A model generated the notes under the pieces. That model did no database searches. It had not been told where the DNA came from and saw only the letters and a list, made by a program, of their open reading frames with translations. Positions 23,047 through 34,845 of a DNA stretch of 64,000 nucleotides are shown one piece after another. This DNA comes from Arachis hypogaea. Taxonomy: Eukaryota; Streptophyta; Magnoliopsida; Fabales; Fabaceae. Location: contig NC_092048.1 of assembly GCF_003086295.3 (NCBI RefSeq), positions 71,900,841-71,964,840 on the forward strand. The letters are read 5' to 3'. Made by a program: the position numbers and the translations under genes. Numbering within the stretch: the first letter of the stretch is position 1; each line of letters starts with the position of its first letter.

Positions 23047-24575
23047 TGGTAGCACGAATCCCCACACCTTCGTACTGTTGTACCAACAAGTGCACTAGGT
23101 CGTCCAAGTAATACCTGAGTGAGGCAGCGTCGATCCCACAGAGATTGTGGTTTGAAGCAAGCTATGGTTATCTTGCAAGTCTTAGTCAGGCGGAAAAAGA
23201 AGGTTTATGTTTGGAACTTTGTATAAGTACTTGTTATTCTAATTGGAATAAATGATAGGAATAGAGTTGAGTGTTGGAGTTGCTTTTTCTTTATGAATTA
23301 ACTCTGGTACTATTGCTCTCTTTGCTTGTGAGTGATTTCTTCAATGGCAGGCTGTGTCTGATTGACACTGGTTTGAGCAGCTGCCAATACTCCTCCGGAT
23401 CTGAACGCCAGGTTTAATGTGGATCCATCTCTACTTGAGGGTGAAGCGTGTACAGTCCATTTTCCTTTATGATCCTACTCAAAACGCCACAGGCAAAGTC
23501 GAATCTTCCAGATCAGAGAATGCTGCATCTTTGGGTTCTAGCCTCTACCATAGAGACCCTAATCTCCCTGAAAATTGGCTGAACTGATGTCTCAAGAAGT
23601 CCCCAATGAAGTTGTGGATTAGCCGTCTGAGAGATGTATATTCAGGCTGTTGGTTCGTCCTTGTTCGGTGAAAGACGCATTCTGAACCCAAGTAGACGTG
23701 GGTGTTTGTCAGGCACGTTTGTCTTAATGTGATGAACAGAGCTAATTTGTTATATCATCCTATTCACCATGATGAAGTACGAATATACATCTTAGAATTA
23801 ATCAAACACAGATTGAAGAAGAAATAGTAATACTTTTATTAATTCATAGGACTTAGCAGGGCTCCTCCTCTCAACCTAGGTGGTTTAAAAACTCATACTG
23901 AAAATAAAATACAATGCAAAAACGAAAATAGGTCTGAATAATGTGCGTGTTACATGAATTAAATCCCATAAAATACTAAACCAATGACTAGTAAGGGTAA
24001 AACAGTCTTTTTAGTGCTAAAATCCACTTTTAGGGCCCACTGGGTGAGTGTTTGGGCTGAGCTTGATGAGATCCACATGCTATGAGGTCTCTTGGATGTG
24101 GAACACCAGTTAGAGAGTCCTCTCTGGGCGTTTGAACATTGGGCTCTGCTCCTTGGGCGCTGGGCACCTGAAATGGGGCAGAAAGCTGGCGTTGGACGTC
24201 AGTTTTGGGCCTTCTAATCCGAACCAAATAATGGACTATTATATATTTCTAGAAATATCTGGAAGTCAGCTTTCCATAGCCATTGAGAGTGCTCCATTTG
24301 GACTTTCGTAGCTCTAGAAAAGCTCTTCCGAGTGCAGGGAAGTCAGATCCAGACAGCATCTGCAGTGCTTTCTCTATCTCTGAATCAGACTTCTGTTCCA
24401 GCTCCTCAATTTCAGCCAGAAAATACCTTAAAATGTACAAAAACACAAAAACTCATAGTTGAATCCAAAAATGTGAATTTAACAATAAAACCTATAAAAA
24501 CTTAATAAAAACAAAACAAAAACTACTAAAAACGATATGAAAGTGATGCCAAAAAGCGTATAAAATATCCGCTCA
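23047..24575 (-). repeat. 5' LTR of element A
   Basis: Minus-strand LTR. Its outer end reads TGAGCGGATATTTTATACGC, three bases shorter than the usual TGATGAGCGG start. Inner end TGGTAGCACGAATCC adjoins the PBS. The GGCGTT-type words near 24100-24200 are degenerate. Confidence 0.83.
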
Positions 24576-25279
24576 TTGCTACTCTTCAGGAGGGTCACTG
24601 CAAACGATGAAAACTTCACAGGAGGCACATAATCTCATAGATATGGTGGTCAACAATCATTATTTTTACTCCTCGGAAAGACAAGCAGCTCCAAAGAGAG
24701 GGGTCTATGAGCTCGAGGGTGTGGATGCTATCCTAGCCCAGAACAAGCTAATGCATCAACAACTTCAACAGCAAATGGAGATAATGTCAAAAAGGGTGGA
24801 TGGATTGCAATTGGCTGAAGTTAGCACAACAAGCCAATCTCCAACTGTTTGGCGGCAACATTAAGAAAGCTATGAGGCGTGCAACAATGAGCAGCAACCT
24901 GAGCAAGTCCAATATATGCATAACTAGAGTTCTTCCCAAAATGACTTCCATGGGGCCACATACAACCCCTCATGGAGGAACCATCCCAACCTGAGATGGG
25001 AAGAAAACCAGAACCAATGGCAGAGAAACTCTAACCCCAACAACTTTCAACACAAGCAATCGAAACCACCATCCAACTAACAATAATCCATACAGAAAAT
25101 AACAAAATAATGTTCCTTCACCCGCATTTTACCCACAAAACAACCCCACAAACAACCAAAACAACATCCACCCAACCATCAACATCTCATCCACAACCAC
25201 AACCACAGCAAGAGTCTCAAAAAATCTCTAATCTAAAGATAATGATGGAGAAACTCATGACGAATCAGGAGATGGCAAC
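24576..25279 (+). pseudogene. gag fragment of element H, left of element E
   Basis: Plus-strand gag C-terminal half: KTSQEAHNLIDMVVNNHYFYSS, AILAQNKLMHQQLQQQM, then in shifted frames the aromatic block YNPSWRNHPNL and an NQNQWQRN stretch. It is cut on the left by element A and on the right by element E inside MEKLMTNQEMAT. The reading resumes at 52536 as ATRNYKASMRNLERKIGQL, using the GCAAC target duplication. Frameshifts near 24840 and 25000 break it. Confidence 0.82.
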
Positions 25280-26097
25280 TGATTTACTCGGAAACTGTCT
25301 CTCAACAATTTCCTACCGGAAAGTGTACCAGATTGTCGTCAAGTAAAAACTCACTGTAGAGTGAGGTCGAATCCCACAGGAATTGGTTGGTTGATCAATG
25401 TTAATTGGTGAATTATTCTAGTTGAGCAAAATCAGATTTGGTTGAGAATTGCAGAAAGTAAATTGGCGGGAAACTTAAATTGCAAGAAATTAAATGACAG
25501 AAATTAAATTGCTGAAAATTAAATAACAGAAGCTTAAATTGCAAGAAATTAAATGGGAATGGGGAATTAGCATGAAATTAAATAGCAGAATATGAAAGAA
25601 TGGGTAGATCAGATATGGGGAATTCATTGGGGTCAGGAGATGTGATAATTCTCCGGATCAAATTCATTTTCATCTCTTCCTCAGTCAATGCATTCATTGA
25701 TCTCCTTGGCACTTTTAGGTGATTAGATCCTAATTCCTTGGCAATCTAATCTCTCTAAGCATGAACAATTGCCCAATTCCTTGATTTAAGTGCTCATGGG
25801 AAGAGATGAAGTTTGGTCACTGATTATACCACACAAATTCATAGATCAAAGTATTGGTAGGTTTACATGTCACTATATCCATCCAAACCCCAACCTAATC
25901 CAATGTGAGAAAGAATTTCTAGCATGATCTCCTCATTCCTCTTCCAAGGTTCAGAGGAGATGCAATTATGAATAGATTTTTTCCCAAGACAACTATCCAA
26001 TTGGATGAAGAATGAAAGCTTTCTAGTAAAATCAAGAGAAAAGAAAGAAGAAGAAGAATGAAAACTAATATTGATCCATTGAATTACATAGAGCTCC

Positions 26098-28583
26098 TGA
26101 TGACCGGAATTCACTCCCCATATAAAAATGGTGAATCCGTTCTTTTGGCAAGTGCACCAAAATTATCGTCAAATAATAACCCACAGTGGAGTGGGATCGT
26201 ATCCACAAAGATTAGTAGATTTGAACAATTTTAATCAATTGGTGAATTAGTCAAGCAAAACAGAATAGATTGTGATTGCAGAATATTAAATGTGCAGAAA
26301 TCTAAATGACTCAAAAGTAAATAAAAGCAGTAAATGGCAGAAAAGTAAAGGGCATGAACGTAAATTACTCAAAGTAAATAGGAATGGGGATTTGCAGAAT
26401 ATAAAAGAAAGATATAAAGAAAGTGGAAGATAAGAATATGCGGATTCATTGAGATCAGGAGATGTTGTCTCTTTGGATTAAATCCAGCTTATATCCTCTT
26501 CAATCATGCAACTCATTGACCTCTTGGCAATCATGATTGATTGAGCCCCAATCCCTTGGTGACTCAATCTCTCAGATTTTGATCAATAGCCAATTCCTTG
26601 GTCTAATTGCTCATGAAGAGAGATATGCTTGGTTCTTGATTATACCACACATCATCATAGGTCAAAGTAGAGGGAGGATTATATGTCACCATATCCAAAC
26701 ACCAAAACCTAGATCCTACTCAAGTGTGAGAAGGGATTTCTAGCTTGGTTTCATATTTCCTCTTCTAATGTTCCCATGAAACCCATTTTGCATTCAACCC
26801 CTTTTCCAAGGTGATTGAATACTAACATTAAAACGAAATTCCTTCTAGCAAATCAAAGAGAAGATGAAGAGAAGAAGAAATTCACTATTATTAATCTATC
26901 AAGTACAACAGAGCTCCCTCCCTCAATGAGAGGGAATTTAGCTACTCATAGCTTAGAGAAAAGTAAGAGATGGAAAAGTGAATCTAACTATGCTTTAACT
27001 AATAGCTCAACAGCTTAACCCCTTTTTCAGTACTTTCAGGGGGTATTTATACTACTCCTAGCACTAGCAAATAAAGGAATTACAAAAGTGAAAAGAAAAA
27101 TACAATTTGGAGGGAAAAGAAACTCAATAAACGTGATCTCACAGCAGGCGTGTGGTTGGCGCTTCAGTGGCGTGCCACGCCTCACTCTGAATCTGACTTG
27201 GCATGCCACGCCCAACTCTCAAGTGGCACGCCTTCCTTTATTGACCACCCTGGCATGCCACACCTTCGAGCCCAAGTGGCAAGACCAGGGTTCTTTAAAC
27301 ACTTGTGTGGTCTGGCGTGCCACGCCTTCGAGCCCAAGTGGCACGCCCAGGCCTTTTTGAATCCTTGGATAGCCTGGCATGCCACGCCTTCGAGCCCAAG
27401 TGGCACGCCCAAGCCTTTTCCCTCTTCTTCTTAGCTTCTGAAAAGTTGAACTAGCATGGCACGCCCTGGGTATGGCGTGCCACGCCCATTGTGGGCTTGG
27501 ACTTCCTCTCTGGAAAATTGAACTATCGTGGCACGCCCAGGGTCTGGCATTCCACGCCCATCATGTGCTTGGCTTCTTTGCTGGTGTGCCATGCCCAGGA
27601 CTCAAATGGAACGCCCAAGTCTTCTCTTGGTTGATTGGTGATGTTGGCGTGATACGCCTGAGAATCAAGTGGCACGCCTGGGTGAAGAATGGTGGCTGGT
27701 GTGCCACGCCTTCGATACCAAATGGCACGCCCATATGGTTGGCCTTCAATCTCCCCCTCTTGAAATTATAACTAGCATGCCACGCAGGGTCTAGCGTGCC
27801 ACGCCCATTGTTCTTCTTGGTTCCAGTAGCTGGCGTGCCACGCTCAGCATTCAAGTGGCACGCCCAGCCTTTGCTTTGGTCTTCTTGTACATTGGCGTGC
27901 CACGCATGGATGCTCAAGTGGCACGCCTGAGTGTGGTTGAGAGCTTGGCGTGCCACGCCTTCGATCTCAAGTGGCACGCCCAGGCCTTTTTAACCTTCAA
28001 CCTCTTCTCTGGAATCTTGTACTAGCGTGCCACGTCATGTTGCTCAAGTGGCACGCCCATTCATTTGTGGTCTTCTTAAGCTTGGCGTGCCACGCCTGGC
28101 TCATCAAGTGGTACGCCCAAGTGACTTTTGAAGCTGGAGTGCCACGCCTTCGATACCAAGTGGCACGCCCATGGCTCAAGTGGTGGGTTAGGCGTGCCAC
28201 ACCCATCCTGGCGTGCCTTGCCCCTTTAGTGGCCTTTATTGTTGCTCTTTGGAAAATTGTACTGGCGTGCCACGCCCAGCTTCTGGCGTTCCACGCCCAT
28301 GTAAATGCTTGGAGAATTCTCTCTGGACTTCAGTACTAGCGTGCCACGCCCAGCTCATGGCGTGCCACAGCAATGCATTTTTCTGGCGTTTGCCCCAAGT
28401 GGCACGCCAGTTTCATACGCCCAGCTTGTTTTGTTGTTTTCTTCCCCTTTTTGATGTCTCTTTCACCTGAAATTCAGCACAAACTCATTTCAAACCAATG
28501 TACTATAATATTCATCAAATAATTCATGAATTGCAATGATCAAATGAGATTATGCTCTTTTATGGTCATGATGCGAGTCATCA
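26098..28583 (-). mobile_element. Solo LTR G (2,486 bp)
   Basis: Starts TGATGACCGG and ends GAGTCATCA, with GCTCC at 26093-26097 and 28584-28588. No internal region or PBS is present. Sequence near 26140-26215 (GCACCAAAATTATCGTC, GGGATCG) resembles LTR 3' ends on the minus strand, so the LTR reads leftward from TGATGACTCGCATCATGACC. This is the usual product of LTR-LTR recombination. Confidence 0.85.
27150..28410. repeat. TGGCGTGCCACGCC palindrome array in solo LTR G
   Basis: Roughly thirty TGGCGTGCCACGCC or AGTGGCACGCC words over 1.25 kb, many followed by TTCGAGCCCAAGTGGCACGCC-like phrases. Cys/His/Trp-rich reading frames across it on both strands come from the repeat and are not genes. Confidence 0.85.
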
Positions 28584-29789
28584 GCTCCCTAACCCAATGA
28601 AAGGGGTTTAGTTGTTCATAGCTCAATTCAAATTACAGAAAAAGAAAAGTGCAGAAAGAAATAAAGAAAGTACAAAATAAACTAAAAGAAAAATGCAGGA
28701 AATGAAATCAGGGAATTGAACTTCCAGAGCCCCCCTTAGGGCCTCCCGAAAGCTGCTTCAATCTTCAACAATTCTTCTATTTATAACCCTCTTCTCATAT
28801 TCAATTGGATCAAGTATTTGGATGTGGGCCTTGGCTAAAGCAGATAGGAGTGATCCTCGAGTGATGGGCATTGGCAACTAACTTTCATTTTGGGCATAGG
28901 TGCAATTTTGGAAGTGAATTGGCCTTCACGTTGGTGATCACGTTTGAGGGCAAACGTTGAATCAAACGCCGCTTTGAAAATTCAGTTTTGCTTGCTGTCA
29001 TTGGCGTTTGACTAAACGTTGGAGTGCCAACATTTTGCTACCCACGCGTACGTGTACACCACGCGTGCGTGTGAAAGCTGTGATTTTGCTTATTCACGCG
29101 TACGCTTGCACCATGCGTGCGAGTGAAGGCTGAGATTTTACTTCTTCACGCGTGCGTGTACACCACGCTTAAGCATGCATTGCCATTTTTCCCATCCACT
29201 GACGCGTGCACGTCGATTCAAGTTTTTCAATTCCAAATTCTGGGCTTCTCATCGTGGACATTGGAGGCAGCGTTTGAGGCAACGTTGGACCTCCAATGTT
29301 CATTTTGTGATGCATACGCATAGATTTAAAAATTTTCTTCTTTCACACGTACACGTCATTGACGTGTACGCGTCGCCCGAAATTCTTTCAGCTCCAGAAA
29401 TGAACATTTTCAAGGACGTTGGAGGTAACGTTGGACTACCAACGTTCCCTCCAATGTTGGCACCAAAAACTTGCAGTGAGTTGCATTGCCTCCTTTCCTT
29501 TCCTTGCTCCTCTTCTGCTTCCTTCCTCCTATTATCAACCAAACAAATACATCAAAGCTTTGTTGTAATCATAAGAATTTGCCTCATTCTTAGCACACAA
29601 GTAATTATGGCATAAATCTCATGAAAATGCATTAAATTAACCATGTTTGCATGAATTAAGGTAAGCATGAATTTTCCATCCAAATACTTACTTATTGCCT
29701 AAGAAATGCATGAAACTACTCTAAAACAAATAAAAAATGGCTTGTGAAACTAGCCAAGATGCCCTGGCTTCACAACACCAAACTTAAAT

Positions 29790-29809
29790 CTTGCTTGTCC
29801 TCAAGCAAG
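29790..29809 (-). promoter_or_regulatory. AGGA-loop hairpin at 3' LTR border, element E
   Basis: Minus strand CTTGCTTG-AGGA-CAAGCAAG, then ATTTAAGTTTGGTGTTG and the LTR at 29772. This is where a PPT is expected, but the tract is not polypurine. Confidence 0.65.
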
Positions 29810-31372
29810 TGATAAAACATGAAAATACAAGAGATACAAGTCCTTATTCAGAGAATTCAAGTCCTTGGTTCATAGAGTTTCATGCATGGCAACTTAGGTT
29901 CATGTTCATACTGGTTTCTCGGCTCTCATATGCTCTTGAATTCTCACTTTATTGCTTTTCTCTGAGACTCTTATTCTTCATCCTTAACTTCTTAATTTTT
30001 GTTTTCTTTTCTTCTTTAGAGCTTATTGCTTTCTGTAGCTAAGTGTTCTGTGTTGAGACAACTCTTTAGGATAGGTTTTCAGCCAACACTCCCAAACTAG
30101 TTGGTTCAAGGTGCTAGGTGTTGAAACACCCTAAGGACTTAATCACCCAAGTCTCTCCTCAGCACATACACACCACAGGCACATGGTTTGTTATTCATTT
30201 TTCATTCCTTAGACCTTGGTGTCCAGCACCTCTTTGGGTTGCTAAATGTTTTGTGACAAGATTGCTCTGGATAGTAGACTTTCAGTTGACAATCCCGGGT
30301 TAGTTAATCTAAGTTATCAAGTGATAAAGCACTCCTAAGAACTTACTTATCCAAGCAGATCCTTGCACAGAAACACCACAGACACATGCCTTAAGGTTCA
30401 AACTATTGGTGCCTAGCTTTATTTGCTCTTTTCTTTCTTTTTCATTCTCTTTTTCTCTTTTTAGGATATTTATTAATTTATTTATGTCTAATAGAATGCA
30501 CTTCATGCTCATAATTCAAGAGATATCTTAGCCTTGTACCTTATTGATAAACCAACTTAGCTAGCAAATACCACCACAACACTAGGACTTTATTCTGCAC
30601 ATTGGATTTTACTCTTATTTTTCATAGTAAATTCTCATAGTTTTTTTATTAGGCTCAAGGACACAGCATATAATTCAAGCAGGATGACAATGAAGTAGGC
30701 ACTTAGACTAGCAGCCCCGAAATGCAAATAAAGAGAAACAAGCAGAATATGAATGTTCATGAGAACAAGATTCAATCATACTTCCAATTAAGGCACTACA
30801 AATCAGAGACAGTTAAGTACAATACAACCTCTTGGTGTCTTCCTGTTTCTTCCTTGTCATCATCATCCATAGCTTTTGCATCCTTCTTTGTCTCCTTGGA
30901 TGATGGTGTATATTTATTCCAAGAGATTGATTTAATTCCTGTAAAATGATTGGAAGTTTCTTGTTCCCCAAGCACTTGAAAAATAGTTAGCATGCATGTA
31001 TGCTTATGATTTTCTGGACTTAAGTTGGTGTGTGAACACCAAACTTAGTTTCTTGCCCTATGCAGCAGATTGAATACATGTAGAGAACCTCATGTACTTT
31101 TATTAAGAAAACAACTATGAACTAGAAAAACAAACTATTAACTAGAAATTAAACTATTGTTAAGTAGTTTCCCTGATTGGTTGGAGCTAGTGACTAGTCA
31201 TGCTGAGGGTTACAATGTGTTCTTTAATGAAATGTTTTGTGGAACACCAAACTTATAATTACACATTCACCCTTAGATTGTTTTGGTGTGGAACACCAAA
31301 CTTAGCTCCTTGCAATACAGAAAATCTACTTAACTCTTTTATTGAATTAACTAGGAAAAAAAACTACCTTTG
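29810..31372 (-). other. 3' non-coding region of element E
   Basis: No gene. Minus-strand words AAGTTTGGTGTTC occur near 31040, 31250 and 31295. The part at about 30060-30600 is homologous to 57300-57660 in element H and contains two paired modules (outer stems 30286-30292/30314-30320 and 30085-30089/30118-30122). Confidence 0.6.
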
Positions 31373-31419
31373 GTTTGGTTGCCTCCCAACAAGCGCTCTT
31401 TTAATGTCATTAGCTTGAC
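31373..31419 (-). promoter_or_regulatory. Two-hairpin RNA module, element E copy
   Basis: Minus strand TGTCAAGCTAATGACA, ATTAAAAGAGCGCTT, then GTTGGG-AGGCAA-CCAAAC with one mismatch. The gag-like frame stops inside the first hairpin (AGC TAA). Confidence 0.65.
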
Positions 31420-31873
31420 ATTTTTGTCATGAATTTCTTTCTCTTCTTCCAGTTTGTTAAGAGGAATGACCTCCAGTGGAAAAATGAGCCAGTTAATGCC
31501 CCTTGTTGTGAGTGCCTCTTTCCAGCAAGCTTTCTTTTCTGATTGGCTTGAGTGAATTTGCTTGTTGGGTCAGTAGTTGGATTGTTCTTTGACCTTCTTT
31601 CTTTCACGGATATGATCCTTTGTTTCTCGGTCACAATCCTCATTTGGGTGCTTGTTTCTATTGCCTTTACATCTTTAATCTCAGCATTTGGATCTTGTTG
31701 GATAGTTGGATCACCTTCTTCATCAAGAGCTTCTTCAATTGGTGGTTCACTGAACTCACCTCTATGCAACTCTCTGTTTCATTGGAGTGTGAACTCCCAT
31801 GATTGACTTCCTCCCCTTCTTCTACATGATGTTGCATTGAGTCTTTTGGGAGTGAGTTTGCATGTTCTTTTGT
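31420..31873 (-). pseudogene. gag-like ORF of element E, C-terminal part
   Basis: Separated by element D from its N-terminal part at 49391-50250. It encodes an acidic stretch (VEEGEEVNHGSSHSNETES), then after a frameshift EFSEPPIEEALDEEGD, and ends in a basic tail LLTNWKKRKKF. Element F has the same succession (IEPPIQEVLDEG .. LLTNWKKRKK). No known domain. It starts within the CACCC duplication of D. Confidence 0.68.
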
Positions 31874-31878
31874 CACCC

Positions 31879-33381
31879 TGATGAGCGGATATTTTATACG
31901 CTTTTTGGGGTTAATTTCATATAGTTTTGAGTATGTTCTAGTTAGTTTTTAGTCTATTTTCATTAGTTTTTAGGAAAAATTCATATTTCTGGACTTTACT
32001 ATGAGTTGTGTGTTTTTCTATAATTTCAGGTATTTTTCTGGCTGAAATTGAAGGAGTTGAGCAAAAATCTGATTCAGGCTGAAAAAGGACTGCTGATGCT
32101 GTTGGATTCTGACCTCTCTGCACTCAAAGTGGATTTTCTGGAGCCACAGAACTCGAAATGGCATGCTTCCAATTGCGTTGGAAAGTAGACATCCAGGGCT
32201 TTCCAGAAATATATAATAGTTCATACTTTGCACATAGATAGACGATGTAAACTGGCGTTCAACGCCAGTTTTCTGCCCAATTCTGGCGTCCAGCGCCAGA
32301 AAAGGATCAAAAGCTGGAGTTGAACGCCCAAACTGGCACAAAAACTGGCGTTCAACTCCACAAATGGCCTCTGCACGTGAATTGCTTAAATCTCAGCCCC
32401 AGCACACACCAAGTGGGCCCCAGAAGTGGATCTCTGCATCATCCATCATAGTTTACTCATTTTAGAGACTTATTTTGTATCTCTCATGACATTTTAGATC
32501 TGAACTTTGTACTCTTTGATGGCATGAGTCTCTAAACTCCATTGTTGGGGGTGAGGAGCTCTGCTGTGTCTCGATGAATTAATGCAAGTATTTCTGTTTT
32601 CTATTCAAACACGCTTGTTCCTATCTAAGATGTTCATTCGCGCTTAACTGTGATGAAGGTGATGATCCGTGACACTCATCACCATTCTCAACCCATGAAC
32701 GTGTGCCTGACAACCACCTCCGTTCTATATCAGATTGAATGAGTATCTCTTAGATCTCTTAATCAGAATCTTCGTGGTATAAGCAAGAATTGATGGCGGC
32801 ATTCATGAGAATCCGGAAAGTCTAAACCTTGTCTGTGGTATTCCGAGTAGGATTCAAAGATTGAATGACTGTGATGAGCTTCAAACTCCTGAAGGCTGGA
32901 CGTTAGTGACAAACGCAAAGGAATCAAGGGATTCTATTCTAACCGGATCGAGAACCAACCGGTGATTAGCCGTGCTGTGACAGAGCGCGTGAGCGTAGTT
33001 TTCACTGGAAGGATGGAAGGTAGCCATTGACAACGGTGATCCACCAACACACAGCTTGCCATAGGAGGACGTGCGTGCGTGAACAAGAAGACAGAGGAAA
33101 GCAGAGATTCAGAAGACAAAGCATCTTCAAAACTCCAACATATTCTCCATTACTGCATAACAAGTAACCTTTAATCCATGCTCTCTTGTTTATTTGCAAT
33201 TCAACTGATAAACATATTTGACTTCCTGACTAAGATTTACAAGATAACCATAGATTGCTTCAAACCAACAATCTCCGTGGGATTCGACCCTTACTCACGT
33301 AAGGTATTACTTGGACGACCCAGTGCACTTGCTGGTTAGTGGTACGAGTTAGGAAAAGTGTGATTCACAATTCGTGCACCA
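31879..33381 (+). repeat. 5' LTR of element D (1,503 bp, lacks TATA segment)
   Basis: Starts TGATGAGCGGATATT and ends CGTGCACCA. Compared with the 3' LTR it lacks 41 bp at about 32460-32464, between TTTT direct repeats. The missing segment contains the TATTTAAA at 48452-48459. GGCGTTCAACGCC words lie at about 32250-32360. Confidence 0.92.
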
Positions 33382-33387
33382 AGTTTT

Positions 33388-33405
33388 TGGCACCGTTGCC
33401 GGGGA
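33388..33405 (+). promoter_or_regulatory. Primer-binding site, tRNA-Asp, element D
   Basis: TGGCACCGTTGCCGGGGA, one mismatch (A for G at position 5) to the tRNA-Asp complement. It lies six bases after the LTR. Confidence 0.88.
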
Positions 33406-33666
33406 TTGTTCATGTTTGGACAACTAACGGTTTATTTTGTTGCTTAGATTAGGAAAAATTTCTCTTTTTGTTTAGAGTCTCGTATTATTGTCGTGTTAAA
33501 ATTTTAGAATCCTTATTTTCTTATTAAAACCTTTTTCAAAAATAATTTTTCTATTAGATCCTGTGCCAAACTTTAAGTTTGGTGTTTTCTTGTTGATTTT
33601 TCTTAAAATTTTCGAAAATTTATTCTGGTTTTCAAAAAATTTTAAGTTTGGTGTTCTTCCTTCATG
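33406..33666 (+). other. 5' leader of element D, left of the CACTA insertion
   Basis: No gene. Two TTAAGTTTGGTGTT words near 33573 and 33643. The leader resumes at 39006. Confidence 0.6.
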
Positions 33667-34105
33667 CACTACAAGAAAAAAGGCCTATGGCCACGCTTTT
33701 TTCTTGCCACGCTTTAAAAGCGTGGCCAAAAGTGGTCAATGGCCACGCTTTTATGAGGGTGGCGATAGATTAGAGATTTGGCCACCTTTTTTTTTGTCAC
33801 GCTTCAAAAGCGTGGCGAAAAGGATCAACGGCCACGCTTTTATAAGGGTGGCAATTGATTAGAGAAACGGCCACGTTTTAAAACTGCCACGCTTCAAAAG
33901 CGTGGCCATAGAGAGCAACAAGGACGTTTTAAAAGCGTGGCGAAAGGGTTTCATTAAGGCCACGCTTGGAAAACGTGGCCATATCCTGGTCCTCTTTTGG
34001 CACGCTTTAAAAGCGTGGCCAAAAGGTTTTTTTCTGCCACGCTTCGAAAGCGTGGCCGTAGAGAGAAACAGTTACGTTGTAAAAGCGTGGCAAGAGGGTC
34101 CCCAA
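33667..34105. repeat. Left subterminal repeats of the CACTA element
   Basis: At least ten half or full copies of GCCACGCTTTAAAAGCGTGGC-type palindromes, presumably transposase-binding sites. Short open frames here are repeat by-products. Confidence 0.85.
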
Positions 34106-34599
34106 CCCATTGACACCAACCCGACCCGCAACCCGGCCCGCAACCCGGTCCCCAACCCGTTAGACACTAACCCTAATCTTCTTTTCCCTTCGAAACCACA
34201 CTCGCCTGGAAGAGCTCCTTCGCCCTTCACCCTCGTCACTGTTCATAATCTTCATCTTCTTCATCTTCTTAATCTTCATCTTCTTCTTCATACTCTTCAT
34301 CTCTCTGTTCACTTTCAAGCTCCACCAAACATGGGCGACGGCAAGGTATCCGCGACGCTCTCTTCTCCTCCAAGCCCTCCAATTCCAAAGGTATGATCTC
34401 TTCACCAAACCCTAATAAGCCCAAAGAAAGCTTCGGGACTACTCTCTCACTCTCAACTCGATCTTACGCTGTCACTCTCAACTCCCATCTCTCAACCCTG
34501 GAAGAGCTCAAATCCCCGCCGTCACCAGCACTGTCCTCGCTGCGCCATTAGCCTCCCCTCTGCCTCGTCTCCCCCTCGTCACTAGGGTCGCCCTCCTCG
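34106..34599 (+). other. Gene-derived but unassigned sequence in the CACTA element
   Basis: A CTTCTT-rich stretch (34250-34320) resembling a plant 5' UTR leads to ATGGGCGACGGCAAG at 34331. I could not assign it to a gene. The following C/T-rich sequence may belong to the exon upstream of the bc1 hinge fragment. Confidence 0.35.
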
Positions 34600-34845
34600 C
34601 CGATCTTCTCTGCATCGTCAGTGTCGTCCCTCTCTCCGCTCCCAACGCTAACTGTAATGTAAGTCTCCTCAGTCAGATCTGTTCTCTTTGTACTTGATTT
34701 CTCCCATGGATCTGATCCTATGTTAATTTGTTGTTTTCTTATTTATTGACCTGCACTTAGGGCTGACGACGAACCCGTTGATCAAAAGAGATATCTCGAA
34801 GACTCTTGCAAACCAAAGTGTGTCAAACCATTACTTGAATATCAG
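34600..34845 (+). pseudogene. Captured fragment: cytochrome bc1 complex hinge subunit (QCR6-like)
   Basis: 34761-34845 reads ADDEPVDQKRYLEDSCKPK then CVKPLLEYQ, the N-terminal part of the mitochondrial bc1 (ubiquinol-cytochrome c reductase) hinge protein, including its CxxxC pair. It is bounded by TTAG before and GTATGG after. The upstream exon ends in AAT at 34658 followed by donor GTAAGT, so removing the 102-bp intron would create the split start codon AT/G and MADDE. The rest of the gene is absent. It is a captured 5' end of a host gene, not a functional subunit. Confidence 0.82.

Larger units (their letters stand above)
20335..24575 (-). mobile_element. Element A, right segment (gag, leader, PBS, 5' LTR)
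   Basis: Continuation of the element at 1-3830 after excision of C in thought. It holds gag pseudogene 20340-21613, an AT-rich leader, PBS 23023-23040 and 5' LTR 23047-24575. It is inserted in the gag of element H. The matching left target duplication lies outside the window, so the right one (TTGCT at 24576?) cannot be checked. Confidence 0.85.
25280..29772 (-). repeat. 3' LTR of element E, interrupted by solo LTR G
   Basis: 25280-26097 and 28584-29772 together match the 5' LTR 50503-52535. Outer end TGATTTACTCGGAAACTG abuts GCAAC; inner end GATGCCCTGGCTTCA abuts the AGGA-hairpin border. Net length is about 2.0 kb. It holds ACGCGTACGCGT and CCAACGTT palindromic words around 29040-29460. Confidence 0.88.

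Noticed and set aside
27182..28206. Cys/His/Trp-rich frames resembling zinc-finger repeats in solo LTR G
   Set aside because: They are translations of the TGGCGTGCCACGCC palindrome array and appear on both strands in several frames.
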